DNA of 64,000 nt from Flavipsychrobacter sp. (GTDB lineage Bacteria > Bacteroidota > Bacteroidia > Chitinophagales > Chitinophagaceae), in NCBI GenBank assembly GCA_016786665.1, contig JAEUVZ010000008.1, positions 62,001 to 126,000 on the forward strand, given 5' to 3'. This document shows, one piece after another, positions 17,752 through 24,951 of this stretch (position 1 is the first letter of the stretch; the number at the start of each line of letters is the position of its first letter). The translations under genes were made by a program, and so were the position numbers. The notes below the pieces were generated by a model. The model had not been told where the DNA came from. It saw only the letters and a list, made by a program, of their open reading frames with translations, and made no database searches.

Positions 17752-18471
17752 TTATCTGATACCCAGCACATCCTTCATCTCAAAAATACCCTTCTTTCCT
17801 GCTATGAATTCAGCGGCGAGTACCGCACCGGTAGCAAAGCCCTTGCGGTTGTGCGCTGTGTGGATGATTTCTATGTCGTCAATGGCGGAGTGGTATTTCA
17901 CGCTATGCGTGCCGGGGTATGGGTCTATACGTTGGGTATGTATCGGCAGCAGTTCGGGGTTGGTGGTTGGGCCTTCTATCCAGTGCTTTTTATTATCCAG
18001 GCTGTCAATCACCTGTTCGGCCAGGGAGATGGCCGTACCGCTGGGGGAATCCTTTTTCTGGGTGTGGTGAATTTCTTCCATGCTCACTTCATACTCTTGC
18101 CGGCCATTCATCAGTGATGCCAGCAGCTTATTGACCTCAAAGAAAATATTGACCCCCACGGAAAAGTTGGACGCCCAGAGCAGCGCGGTATCGTTTTCCA
18201 CCGCTTTCATCTTTGCGGCCGGCAGGCCGTCGTTCCAGCCGGTGGTGCCGCATACTACGGGTATCCCGGCATCGAGGCATTCCAGCACGTTCTGACGTGC
18301 GGCGTCGGGGCGGGTGAACTCAATCACCACATCAGCCCGGCGCAGGTTACCGGGGTTCAGCTCGTGCCGGTTGGCGGTACCAATGCGCATCATTACCTGG
18401 TGCCCGCGCTGGATGGCTATTTCTTCTATAGCCTTTCCCATTTTTCCGTAGCCAATAAGTGCTATGTTCAT
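17752..18471 (-). CDS. dapB: 4-hydroxy-tetrahydrodipicolinate reductase
   Basis: 239 residues. It reduces 4-hydroxy-tetrahydrodipicolinate with NAD(P)H in the lysine/meso-diaminopimelate pathway, supplying peptidoglycan precursor. The N-terminal Rossmann motif is IALIGYGKMGKAIEE. The catalytic and substrate-binding segment MEEIHHTQKKDSPSGTA carries the His-His and Lys of the active site, and PVVCGTTGW is also conserved. The ATG overlaps the stop of the upstream prenyltransferase gene by one base (TAATG), indicating translational coupling in one operon. The two genes are functionally unrelated. Confidence 0.95.
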   Translation of the reverse strand: MNIALIGYGKMGKAIEEIAIQRGHQVMMRIGTANRHELNPGNLRRADVVIEFTRPDAARQNVLECLDAGIPVVCGTTGWNDGLPAAKMKAVENDTALLWASNFSVGVNIFFEVNKLLASLMNGRQEYEVSMEEIHHTQKKDSPSGTAISLAEQVIDSLDNKKHWIEGPTTNPELLPIHTQRIDPYPGTHSVKYHSAIDDIEIIHTAHNRKGFATGAVLAAEFIAGKKGIFEMKDVLGIR

Positions 18472-19370
18472 TAATATAAAAGTATGGAGAGTATGGTGAA
18501 TAACGCAAAGATAACGCTGGCGATGCCGTTGGTATTGGCGAAGGCCATGTTCACCTTGCTGAGGTCGCCGGGCTTTACCAGCAGGTGCTGGTACACCAGC
18601 ATGGTGCAGTAGAAGGCGGCGCCGGCCCAGTATAGCCAGTGGAAGCTGCCGGCAAACCCCGCAGCTATAATGAACCCGCCGGAGACTACATGCAGCAGGG
18701 TAGAGACCAGCAAGGCGTTGCGGGTGCCGAGGGCGGCGGGGATGGAGTGCAGTTGCTGGCTGCGGTCAAATGCTTCGTCTTGGAGGGCATAGATGATATC
18801 GAACCCGGCTACCCAGGTGAAAACGGCAAAAGAGAACAGGATGGGGACGAGGTGAAACTCGTTCGTAACGGCTATGTACGCCCCTATGGGGGCCAAAGAC
18901 AGGCCCACGCCCAGTACCAGGTGGCACAGCGCGGTGAACCGCTTGGTATAGCTGTAGAAAAGAATAACGAACAGCGCCACGAACGACAGGTAGAAACAAA
19001 GCGGGTTGATAAACCAGGTAGTAGCTACAAACAGCACGCTGTTGACTACCACAAAGGTGAGGGCGCTGTTGGCCTTTATAACGCCTGCGGGTATTTCGCG
19101 CTGCGCCGTGCGCGGGTTACGGGCATCGAAGTGGCGGTCGAGCCAGCGATTGAACGACATGGCGGCGCTGCGGGCGAACACCATGCACAGCAACACCTCT
19201 ACAAAGAGGAGCGGGTAGTTCGCATCCGCGCCCAGTACACGGGCCTGGCGGATGTAGCCCAGCGTGAACCCTATCAGCGCGAACGGCAGCGCAAAGATGG
19301 TGTGGCTGAATTTAACCAGCGAAAGGTATTGCCGAATCTTTCCCGTTATGGATATGCCTGCTGTACTCAT
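18471..19370 (-). CDS. mqnP: UbiA-like polyprenyltransferase, probably MqnP of futalosine menaquinone synthesis
   Basis: 299 residues with about eight membrane segments. The two aspartate-rich prenyl-diphosphate motifs are visible: NRWLDRHFDARNPRTAQR near residues 75-92 and YALQDEAFDRSQQLHSIP near 195-212. The first matches the signature of the UbiA-other subgroup that Bacteroidota with the futalosine pathway use in place of MenA or UbiA. It would attach a polyprenyl tail to 1,4-dihydroxy-6-naphthoate. The alternative is a 4-hydroxybenzoate prenyltransferase, less likely because this phylum makes menaquinone. It is 2 bp downstream of the DUF1573 gene and overlaps dapB. Confidence 0.82.
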   Translation of the reverse strand: MSTAGISITGKIRQYLSLVKFSHTIFALPFALIGFTLGYIRQARVLGADANYPLLFVEVLLCMVFARSAAMSFNRWLDRHFDARNPRTAQREIPAGVIKANSALTFVVVNSVLFVATTWFINPLCFYLSFVALFVILFYSYTKRFTALCHLVLGVGLSLAPIGAYIAVTNEFHLVPILFSFAVFTWVAGFDIIYALQDEAFDRSQQLHSIPAALGTRNALLVSTLLHVVSGGFIIAAGFAGSFHWLYWAGAAFYCTMLVYQHLLVKPGDLSKVNMAFANTNGIASVIFALFTILSILLY

Positions 19371-19372
19371 AA

Positions 19373-19867
19373 TTATTGCACCTCCGCCTTGAAGCCAATA
19401 GACATCGCGTCCATCTGCGCGTTGGAGTGTACGATGGCATGCTTCTCCTGCATCCCTTTTTTCCCGGAGCTGTTGAACTCAACGACAATTTCTCCTTCGG
19501 CGCCGGGCGCAATGGGTTCTTTGGAGAAAGAGGGGGTGGTACAGCCACAGCTCACGGTCACTTTAGATACCAGCAGGGGGTTAGCGCCTGTGTTCTTAAA
19601 CTTATACGTGTGGCGCACCTTGTCGCCGTCTTTTATCTTCCCGAAATCATGCATGGTTTCGTAGAACTCGATGGAGGTCTTGGGCATCTTTGCGGCTGTG
19701 GAGTCGCGGGTAATGGCTTCGCTGTCCGTCAGTCCGTTGGGGCTGCTGCCAATGCCATATTTGTTGAAGAGGGCGTTTTTGCTCACCCCGCTCAGCTCCA
19801 CTATAGCTATCACAAATACTGAAAGTGTGAGGATAGTGAGCAATACTGTTTTTATCTGCGCGTTCAT
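19373..19867 (-). CDS. DUF1573 domain protein
   Basis: 164 residues. A signal peptide or anchor covers about residues 5-28 (VLLTILTLSVFVIAIVEL). The DUF1573 domain (Ig-like, ASPM-SPD-2-Hydin-related) spans residues 65-160: FYETMHDFGKIKDGDKVRHT, YKFKNTGANPLLVSKVTVSC, GCTTPSFSKEPIAPGAEG and EIVVEFNSSGKKGMQEK. The CGC pair is typical. These proteins are common in Bacteroidota envelopes, and their function is unknown. The gene is tightly linked to mqnP-dapB (2 bp spacing), and 84 bp downstream of pepT, so pepT-DUF1573-mqnP-dapB may form one transcript. Confidence 0.85.
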   Translation of the reverse strand: MNAQIKTVLLTILTLSVFVIAIVELSGVSKNALFNKYGIGSSPNGLTDSEAITRDSTAAKMPKTSIEFYETMHDFGKIKDGDKVRHTYKFKNTGANPLLVSKVTVSCGCTTPSFSKEPIAPGAEGEIVVEFNSSGKKGMQEKHAIVHSNAQMDAMSIGFKAEVQ

Positions 19868-19951
19868 TTTTTACTGTAAGCTATTTATGTAGATGAAATT
19901 TTCAATGTGGTGGTGCCGGCCGGTATCCTGTAGTATTCCGCTATTCATGGT

Positions 19952-21202
19952 TCAGGAGTGTTCTTCCCACACCTGCGCCAGGTGAACGAGGGTTTCCACT
20001 GCTTTCTCCATATCCTGCACGCTTACGTACTCCTGCCTGGAGTGGATACCCATTTCGCCGGTAAAGATATTGGGGCAGGGTAGTCCCATAAAGGAAAGGC
20101 GGGAGCCATCGGTGCCGCCGCGGATGCTTAGTTTGCTGGCGGTGATGCCCGCACGGCCGTATGCTTCTTCGGCATAGGCCATTACGCGCGGCTCTTTATC
20201 CAGCACCTCGCGCATATTGCGGTATTGTTCCTTTACTATGAATTCTGTCTGCACTCCGGGAAATTCCCGCGCGGTTTGCTCTGCCAGTTCGCGGAGCCGC
20301 TGTTCGTGTGTGGCCAGGGCCGCCGTGTCAAAGTCGCGCACAATGAACTGTACGGTCGCTTTTTCCAGCACGCCTTCTATGCTTACCGGGTGTACGAAGC
20401 CTTCGCGGCCCTCGGTGGCCTCGGGGCACCACTCGTGGCGGGGCAGCTTATCTACAAAGGCCGACGCGGCTTTAATCGCATTCACCATTTTCCCCTTTGC
20501 ATAGCCGGGGTGTGCGCTCACGCCGTGGAAGACCACTGTGGCGGCGTTGGCGGAAAAGCTCTCGCCTTCCAAGTGTCCCCGCTCGCCACCATCCAGTGTA
20601 TAGCCATATTGGGCGCCCAGTTTCTGCATGTCTACTTTATTCACGCCGCGGCCCACCTCTTCGTCGGGGGTAAAGAGGATGCGGATCTTTCCGTGTTTTA
20701 TCTGCGGGTTCTGAACCAGGTAGTTGGCCAGGTCTACAATAATGGCTACCCCGGCTTTGTCGTCAGCGCCCAGCAGGGTAGTGCCCGATGCGGTAATGAT
20801 ATCATCGCCTATGCGCTCCTTCAGGTAGGGATGGTCTTTGGTGCTGATAACTACCGTGGGGTCGTCGGGCAGTACCAGGTCTTGCCCTTTGTATTGCAGG
20901 TGCAGTATGGGCTTTACTCCCGTGCCGCTGCAGTCGGGGGCTGTATCTACGTGCGCGCAAAAGCACAGTACGGGTACGTCCTTCCCGGTAGTGGCGGGGA
21001 TGGTGGCATATACATAGCCATGCTCATCCAGTTCCGCATCGCTGATGCCTATCTGTTTCAGTTCTTCTACCAGTATACGGCTGAGATCTTTCTGTTTGGC
21101 CGTAGTGGGCTGCGTGTCAGAGGTTGGGTCGCTCTGGGTATCTACCTGCGCATAGCGTACAAAACGCGCGGCGACGGTGTGTTCGTAATTGGCTATCGAC
21201 AT
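19952..21202 (-). CDS. pepT: Peptidase T (tripeptide aminopeptidase)
   Basis: 416 residues, normal for the family. An M20 metallopeptidase removing the N-terminal residue of tripeptides in the cytoplasm. Di-zinc ligands are visible in CFCAHVDTAPDCSG (His, then Asp), TLLGADDKAGVA (bridging Asp), FTPDEEVGRGV (Glu-Glu) and IRGGTDGSRLSFMGLPCPN; the final histidine lies in EMGIHSRQEYVS. No signal peptide. The start is supported by a perfect -7 element only 4 nt upstream of the ATG. Confidence 0.95.
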   Translation of the reverse strand: MSIANYEHTVAARFVRYAQVDTQSDPTSDTQPTTAKQKDLSRILVEELKQIGISDAELDEHGYVYATIPATTGKDVPVLCFCAHVDTAPDCSGTGVKPILHLQYKGQDLVLPDDPTVVISTKDHPYLKERIGDDIITASGTTLLGADDKAGVAIIVDLANYLVQNPQIKHGKIRILFTPDEEVGRGVNKVDMQKLGAQYGYTLDGGERGHLEGESFSANAATVVFHGVSAHPGYAKGKMVNAIKAASAFVDKLPRHEWCPEATEGREGFVHPVSIEGVLEKATVQFIVRDFDTAALATHEQRLRELAEQTAREFPGVQTEFIVKEQYRNMREVLDKEPRVMAYAEEAYGRAGITASKLSIRGGTDGSRLSFMGLPCPNIFTGEMGIHSRQEYVSVQDMEKAVETLVHLAQVWEEHS

Positions 21203-21206
21203 GGCG

Positions 21207-21214
21207 CAAATATA
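21207..21214 (-). promoter_or_regulatory. -7 element 4 nt before the pepT start
   Basis: The minus strand reads TATATTTG followed by CGCC and ATG. An exact TANNTTTG match that predicts a leaderless transcript. Confidence 0.6.
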
Positions 21215-21326
21215 ACACTATTCTGAACCGGGATTGGCGTGATTAATGGGATTATCCACAGCCTGTTAGCGGCCCCGGTTAATCCGCCCAATCAGTGAAG
21301 TACGGGCGCGCCGGCAGGTGGGCAGG

Positions 21327-21358
21327 TTTAAAATAGTCCCGGTTCCGTATTACCTTTG
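21327..21358 (+). promoter_or_regulatory. Promoter directly before the MarC-type gene
   Basis: TTTA (21327-21330), a 20-bp spacer and TACCTTTG (21351-21358). The ATG at 21363 follows after 4 nt, so the transcript is expected to be leaderless or nearly so. This also rules out the longer frame starting at 21318. Confidence 0.65.
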
Positions 21359-21362
21359 TTGT

Positions 21363-21941
21363 ATGACGTTCCCTACTAAAGCGGATTTTTCGCAGATAGT
21401 TACCATCAGCTTCACGCTGTTTGCGGTGATCGATATCCTGGGTTCCATTCCGGTTATCATATCACTGAAAAGAAAGATGGGAGGCATCAGTGCGGTGCAG
21501 GCCACTACCGTTTCCGGGGCGCTGATGCTGGTATTCTTCTTTGTGGGGGAGCAGATGCTGAACTTTATGGGGCTGGATGTGCACTCTTTCGCCATCGCGG
21601 GCTCGATAGTAATATTTATCCTGGGGCTGGAAATGGTGCTCGGGGTAGATTTCTTTAAAGGGGAGGAGGGCCGCTCGGGCAATGTGGTGCCAATCGCGTT
21701 CCCCATCATCGCCGGTTCGGGAACGCTCACTACCGTGATGTCGCTGAAAGCAAACTATCCTTCGGGAAATATACTGGTGGCCATCCTTATCAACCTGGTA
21801 TTTGTGTTCATTATCCTGCGGTCCATCAGTTTTATTGAAAAGGTGCTGGGCCCTTCTGGCATTTCGGTGATACGTAAGTTCTTCGGTGTTATTCTCTTAG
21901 CCATTGCGGTCAAGATATTCCGGAGCAATGTAGGATTCTGA
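21363..21941 (+). CDS. MarC family integral membrane protein
   Basis: 192 residues from ATG 21363 (MTFPTKADFSQIVTISFTLF). About six transmembrane segments, matching the MarC/YhgN family in length and pattern: FAVIDILGSIPVII in the first third, a central IAGSIVIFILGLEMVLG, then PIAFPIIAGSGTLTTVMSL and a final SVIRKFFGVILLAIAVKIF. Function of the family is not settled; the old link to multiple antibiotic resistance is not supported. The start choice follows the promoter, which would otherwise lie inside the coding sequence. It converges with the gene at 22042-23307. Confidence 0.85.
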   Translation: MTFPTKADFSQIVTISFTLFAVIDILGSIPVIISLKRKMGGISAVQATTVSGALMLVFFFVGEQMLNFMGLDVHSFAIAGSIVIFILGLEMVLGVDFFKGEEGRSGNVVPIAFPIIAGSGTLTTVMSLKANYPSGNILVAILINLVFVFIILRSISFIEKVLGPSGISVIRKFFGVILLAIAVKIFRSNVGF

Positions 21942-22041
21942 TTAAACCAGGTTGCGTGAACCTGATATAACTGTTTTACAGAAAACCTGGACATCTATAT
22001 AAACACGACTAGTTTACTAAATCCCGTCATCCCGGTGCAGA

Positions 22042-23307
22042 TTACGTTTTCCTCGGCTTCTTCTTAGCGGCCGGGAAGAGGACGTTGTTCAGTATCAGGC
22101 GGTAGCCGGGCGAGGTAGGGTGCAGTTCCAGTTCGGTGGGCGGGTCGCCTATCTGGTGCTGGTAGTCTTCGGGGTCGTGTCCGCCGTAGAAAGTCCAGGT
22201 GCCTTTGCCATATTCGCCGTGTATGTAGCGGGCTTCGTTGGCCGGTTTGTACTCGCCCATTACAAGGGCGCTGGTTTTCAGTACGTTTTTGTTGAACGCC
22301 GTGGTTTGACCCATAAAGCCCTTGATAGTAGTGGTGTGGTTTTGGCAGAGCATGGTAGGCACGGGGTCGAACTTGGCGGAGAAGGTAAACAGGGTGAAGT
22401 AGTCCTGGTTCATCGCCACCCGCCGGGCCTGGGTGTTATCTATGTTAGAGAACTCATACTCATACGGGCTTCGTATCAGCGTGAAATCCTTGAACGCGAG
22501 GCATTGGGTAAAGTCAAGTTTGCTCTGTGCTTCCGGGTCCTGTGCATCGCCATCAAAGGGCACGTCGCAGATATCGGTATTAGCGGCGGCCAGGCCAATA
22601 TCGTAGCTGTCGGTAGCCGAGCACATGGCAAACAGGTAGCCCCCGCCCGCCACAAAATTCCGGATGTTCTGCGCTACCGCCAGCTTTAACTGCGATACCT
22701 TTTTGAACCCATGCTTCGCGGCGGTGGTTTCCTGCAGTTTTACGTCTTCTATATACCAGGCCGTAGAGCGGTAAGAGGCCCAGAACTTGCCATATTGCCC
22801 GGTAAAGTCCTCGTGGTGCAGGTGCAGCCAGTCGTACTCGGGCAGCTTTCCTTCCAGCACGCCATCGTCATAAATTTTATCATAGGGTATTTCCGCGTAG
22901 GTGAGTACCAGTGTCACGGCATCGTCCCAGGGCAGTTTATTGTTGGGGGTATATACGGCTATCTTCGGGGGCTTTTCCAGCTTTATGATGTCGCCGTTGT
23001 AGTCGGGATTAATGATAGTGGTCACGATACCGCCATATTGGGCGTCACTCATAATGGTGAAGTCCACCCCCCGGAGGCGGCAGAGTTTTTCAACCGCGTC
23101 TACCTGGTCCATGCAGAAGCTGCCGCCCTTGTAGTTCAGCAGCCAGTCCACTTCTATTCCCATTTTCAGGGCGGCATAGGCTACGCCATAGGCTTTGAGG
23201 TGATTGTGCTGGGCTTCATCGTCCATGGGTATGAACAGCCGTGCCGCGTGCGCCTGCGTTTGCAGCAGGAGCCCCGCCACTATGCTGAAAAAAACTCGAT
23301 ACGTCAT
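22042..23307 (-). CDS. Conserved secreted Bacteroidota protein (often labelled asparagine synthetase B)
   Basis: 421 residues with a signal peptide (VFFSIVAGLLLQTQAHAA). The mature part starts RLFIPMDDEAQHNHLKAYG, a strongly recognisable opening shared by proteins that databases often call asparagine synthetase B. It has neither the N-terminal cysteine glutaminase nor the SGGxDS ATP-pyrophosphatase motif of AsnB, so that name should not be read as function. Segments such as PPKIAVYTPNNKLPWDDAVT, YDWLHLHHEDFTGQYGKF and FVAGGGYLFAMCSATDS suggest a class I glutamine amidotransferase-like fold, with Cys in FAMCSATDS as a possible nucleophile (inference). Two histidine-rich segments (WLHLHHED and YGGHDPEDYQH) could bind metal. 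Function unknown; periplasmic. Confidence 0.7.
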   Translation of the reverse strand: MTYRVFFSIVAGLLLQTQAHAARLFIPMDDEAQHNHLKAYGVAYAALKMGIEVDWLLNYKGGSFCMDQVDAVEKLCRLRGVDFTIMSDAQYGGIVTTIINPDYNGDIIKLEKPPKIAVYTPNNKLPWDDAVTLVLTYAEIPYDKIYDDGVLEGKLPEYDWLHLHHEDFTGQYGKFWASYRSTAWYIEDVKLQETTAAKHGFKKVSQLKLAVAQNIRNFVAGGGYLFAMCSATDSYDIGLAAANTDICDVPFDGDAQDPEAQSKLDFTQCLAFKDFTLIRSPYEYEFSNIDNTQARRVAMNQDYFTLFTFSAKFDPVPTMLCQNHTTTIKGFMGQTTAFNKNVLKTSALVMGEYKPANEARYIHGEYGKGTWTFYGGHDPEDYQHQIGDPPTELELHPTSPGYRLILNNVLFPAAKKKPRKT

Positions 23308-23434
23308 TACAGTTTGCTCTCCGGTTCGTTACGATTGTAATTTACGATATTCAGCGGTACAGGCAGGATTTGCCTAGTAAGTTTTAACAAGTATTGAAGA
23401 AATAAACTATTTAGCTGTTTTTTTCGGCGAATAG

Positions 23435-23442
23435 TACCTTTA
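23435..23442 (+). promoter_or_regulatory. Near-consensus -7 element before ABC-2 permease
   Basis: TACCTTTA (one mismatch to TANNTTTG, at the last base) ends 8 nt before the ATG at 23451. A TTTA at 23410-23413 lies 21 bp upstream. Confidence 0.45.
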
Positions 23443-23450
23443 CGGCGTTT

Positions 23451-24545
23451 ATGCCAACCTATAGTAATGCACGAGCCATGCGCGCGCTGGTGACAGCCAG
23501 CCTGCGCGCCATCATTAAGAGCCCGTCCGCAGTGGTATTCAGCCTCGCGTTCCCGCTGATATTCATCCTGGTATTTGGTTTCCTGGGCGGGGAAGGCGGG
23601 TATGGCATCCGCGTGGCGAAAGCCCCGGGCAGCGACTCCACCAACGCCCTCTACCAGGCGCTGAAACAGGTGCCGGCCCTTAGCTGGGTAAGCGCCAGCG
23701 ATAGCGGGGAACTGAACAAGCTGCTGCAGGATGGTAGCGTGGCCGCTACTGTAAGTATCAGCCCATCGCAGGGGGGCGCCCCCTATGACATAACGATACA
23801 TGCCGCATCCTCGCAAATGGACAAGGTAGCGCAACTGCGCGCCCTGCTGAACGAGGTGATACAACGGCAAGACCCGGAAATACAACACCGCACCGCGCAG
23901 CTAGCCCGGGTGAGCGTGCAGCAATCGGAAGTGCGGGCCTACAAGACCATTGATTTTATACTGCCCGGGCAATTGGGTTTTTCGCTGCTGGCATCGGGGG
24001 TATTCGGTACGGCATTCATCTTTTTCAATATGCGGCAGACCCTGGTGCTGAAGCGGTTTTTCGCCACGCCCGTGCGGCGAGAGGTGATCATCATTAGTGA
24101 AGGTATAGCCCGTATGCTGTTCCAGTTGGTAGGGTCGTTCATCATTATCTGCATCGGGCACTATGTTTTCGGGTTCACGCTTATTCATGGCGCGGCTACG
24201 TTTGCCGCCATGCTGGCCTTGTGTGCCATAGCGCTGCTGGTGTTCATGGGTTTCGGGTTTATCATCAGCGGCCTTGCCAAAAGCGAAGCCACCATACCAC
24301 CACTCTCCAACATCATTACGCTGCCGCAATTTCTTTTGGCGGGCACCTTCTTTTCTATCGATAACTTCCCGGCATGGCTCCAACCCTTTTGCCGCCTATT
24401 GCCCCTTACCTACCTCAACGACGCCCTCCGCCGTGTAGCCTTTGATGGGGCCTCGCTCTGGGACGTGCGGATAGATATTTTACTATTACTAGGCTGGGGC
24501 GTGCTGGTGTACCTGGTAGCGGGTAAGGTGTTTAAATGGGAGTAG
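23451..24545 (+). CDS. ABC-2 type transporter permease
   Basis: 364 residues. Topology fits the ABC-2 membrane protein family: one N-terminal membrane helix (AVVFSLAFPLIFILVFGFLG), a periplasmic domain of about 130 residues, then five or six helices in the C-terminal half. The signature-like segment FSIDNFPAWLQPFCRLLPLTYLNDALRR precedes the last helix and is typical. It should move a lipid, polymer or drug across the inner membrane with a separate ATPase. No ATPase gene lies next to it, which is unusual. AT-rich repeat DNA follows. Confidence 0.85.
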   Translation: MPTYSNARAMRALVTASLRAIIKSPSAVVFSLAFPLIFILVFGFLGGEGGYGIRVAKAPGSDSTNALYQALKQVPALSWVSASDSGELNKLLQDGSVAATVSISPSQGGAPYDITIHAASSQMDKVAQLRALLNEVIQRQDPEIQHRTAQLARVSVQQSEVRAYKTIDFILPGQLGFSLLASGVFGTAFIFFNMRQTLVLKRFFATPVRREVIIISEGIARMLFQLVGSFIIICIGHYVFGFTLIHGAATFAAMLALCAIALLVFMGFGFIISGLAKSEATIPPLSNIITLPQFLLAGTFFSIDNFPAWLQPFCRLLPLTYLNDALRRVAFDGASLWDVRIDILLLLGWGVLVYLVAGKVFKWE

Positions 24546-24682
24546 GGAGGTAGTTCCTTCGCGCGCGCCGACCCCTAACGGGTGAATACGCTTTTAATTA
24601 AAATGAGTGGGGAAAATTGAAAAGTAAATTTTTTCCGGTCTTTTTTTGGCAGATGCGCTGTGGGCGCGGGTTTCGGATTTTC

Positions 24683-24788
24683 AAAAGTAAATTTAGCTAC
24701 CAGAAAGGTAAATCCAGCTACCAGCAAAGGTGCATTTTAGGTTAAGAAAAGTAAATTTTACTACGTGAAAAGTAAATTTTGCTACCAG
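24683..24788. repeat. Five-unit 21-bp tandem repeat array
   Basis: Consensus AAAAGTAAATTTTGCTACCAG. Units at 24683-24703, 24704-24724, 24726-24746 (degenerate), 24747-24767 and 24768-24788, directly adjoining except for one inserted base at 24725. A half-copy (AAAAGTAAATTTT) lies at 24620-24632. Unit 4 contains AGTAAA-T-TTTACT, a perfect inverted repeat around one base. The array sits in the 406-bp gene-free gap 24546-24951, which also holds the 12-bp palindrome TTTTAATTAAAA at 24592-24603 and is much more AT-rich than its surroundings. It may be an iteron-like protein-binding array or the end of a lost IS21-type element; neither is proved. Confidence 0.8.
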
Positions 24789-24951
24789 TAATTTCCATTT
24801 GTTATTCTTACCGCGTAGCCGAAGGCCTTTTGCTGTGATAAATTTACGGAGAAGTAGTGAGGGGTGGTAAAAAGGTGGATAAGTTTTTGGGGTGTTGTTG
24901 GTTGCCGGGTGTGTGCCCGCGCCCCGAAACGTATTTCTTAGACCAATGTGA

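Noticed and set aside
21948-21964. CAGGTT/AACCTG inverted repeat between convergent genes
   Set aside because: Only a 6-bp stem with no T-run, and alternative pairings with the nearby AAACCTGG are possible, so it is not called as a terminator.
22042-23307. Annotation as asparagine synthetase B
   Set aside because: No N-terminal glutaminase cysteine, no SGGxDS ATP-pyrophosphatase motif, and a signal peptide is present, which does not suit a cytoplasmic synthetase.
24683-24788. 21-bp repeats considered as a CRISPR array
   Set aside because: The units adjoin each other without spacers, are shorter and more variable than CRISPR repeats, and no cas gene is present.
24546-24951. IS21-family element remnant
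   Set aside because: Multiple terminal repeats would fit, but no transposase fragment, terminal CA dinucleotides or target duplication can be seen. Kept only as one hypothesis for the repeat array.
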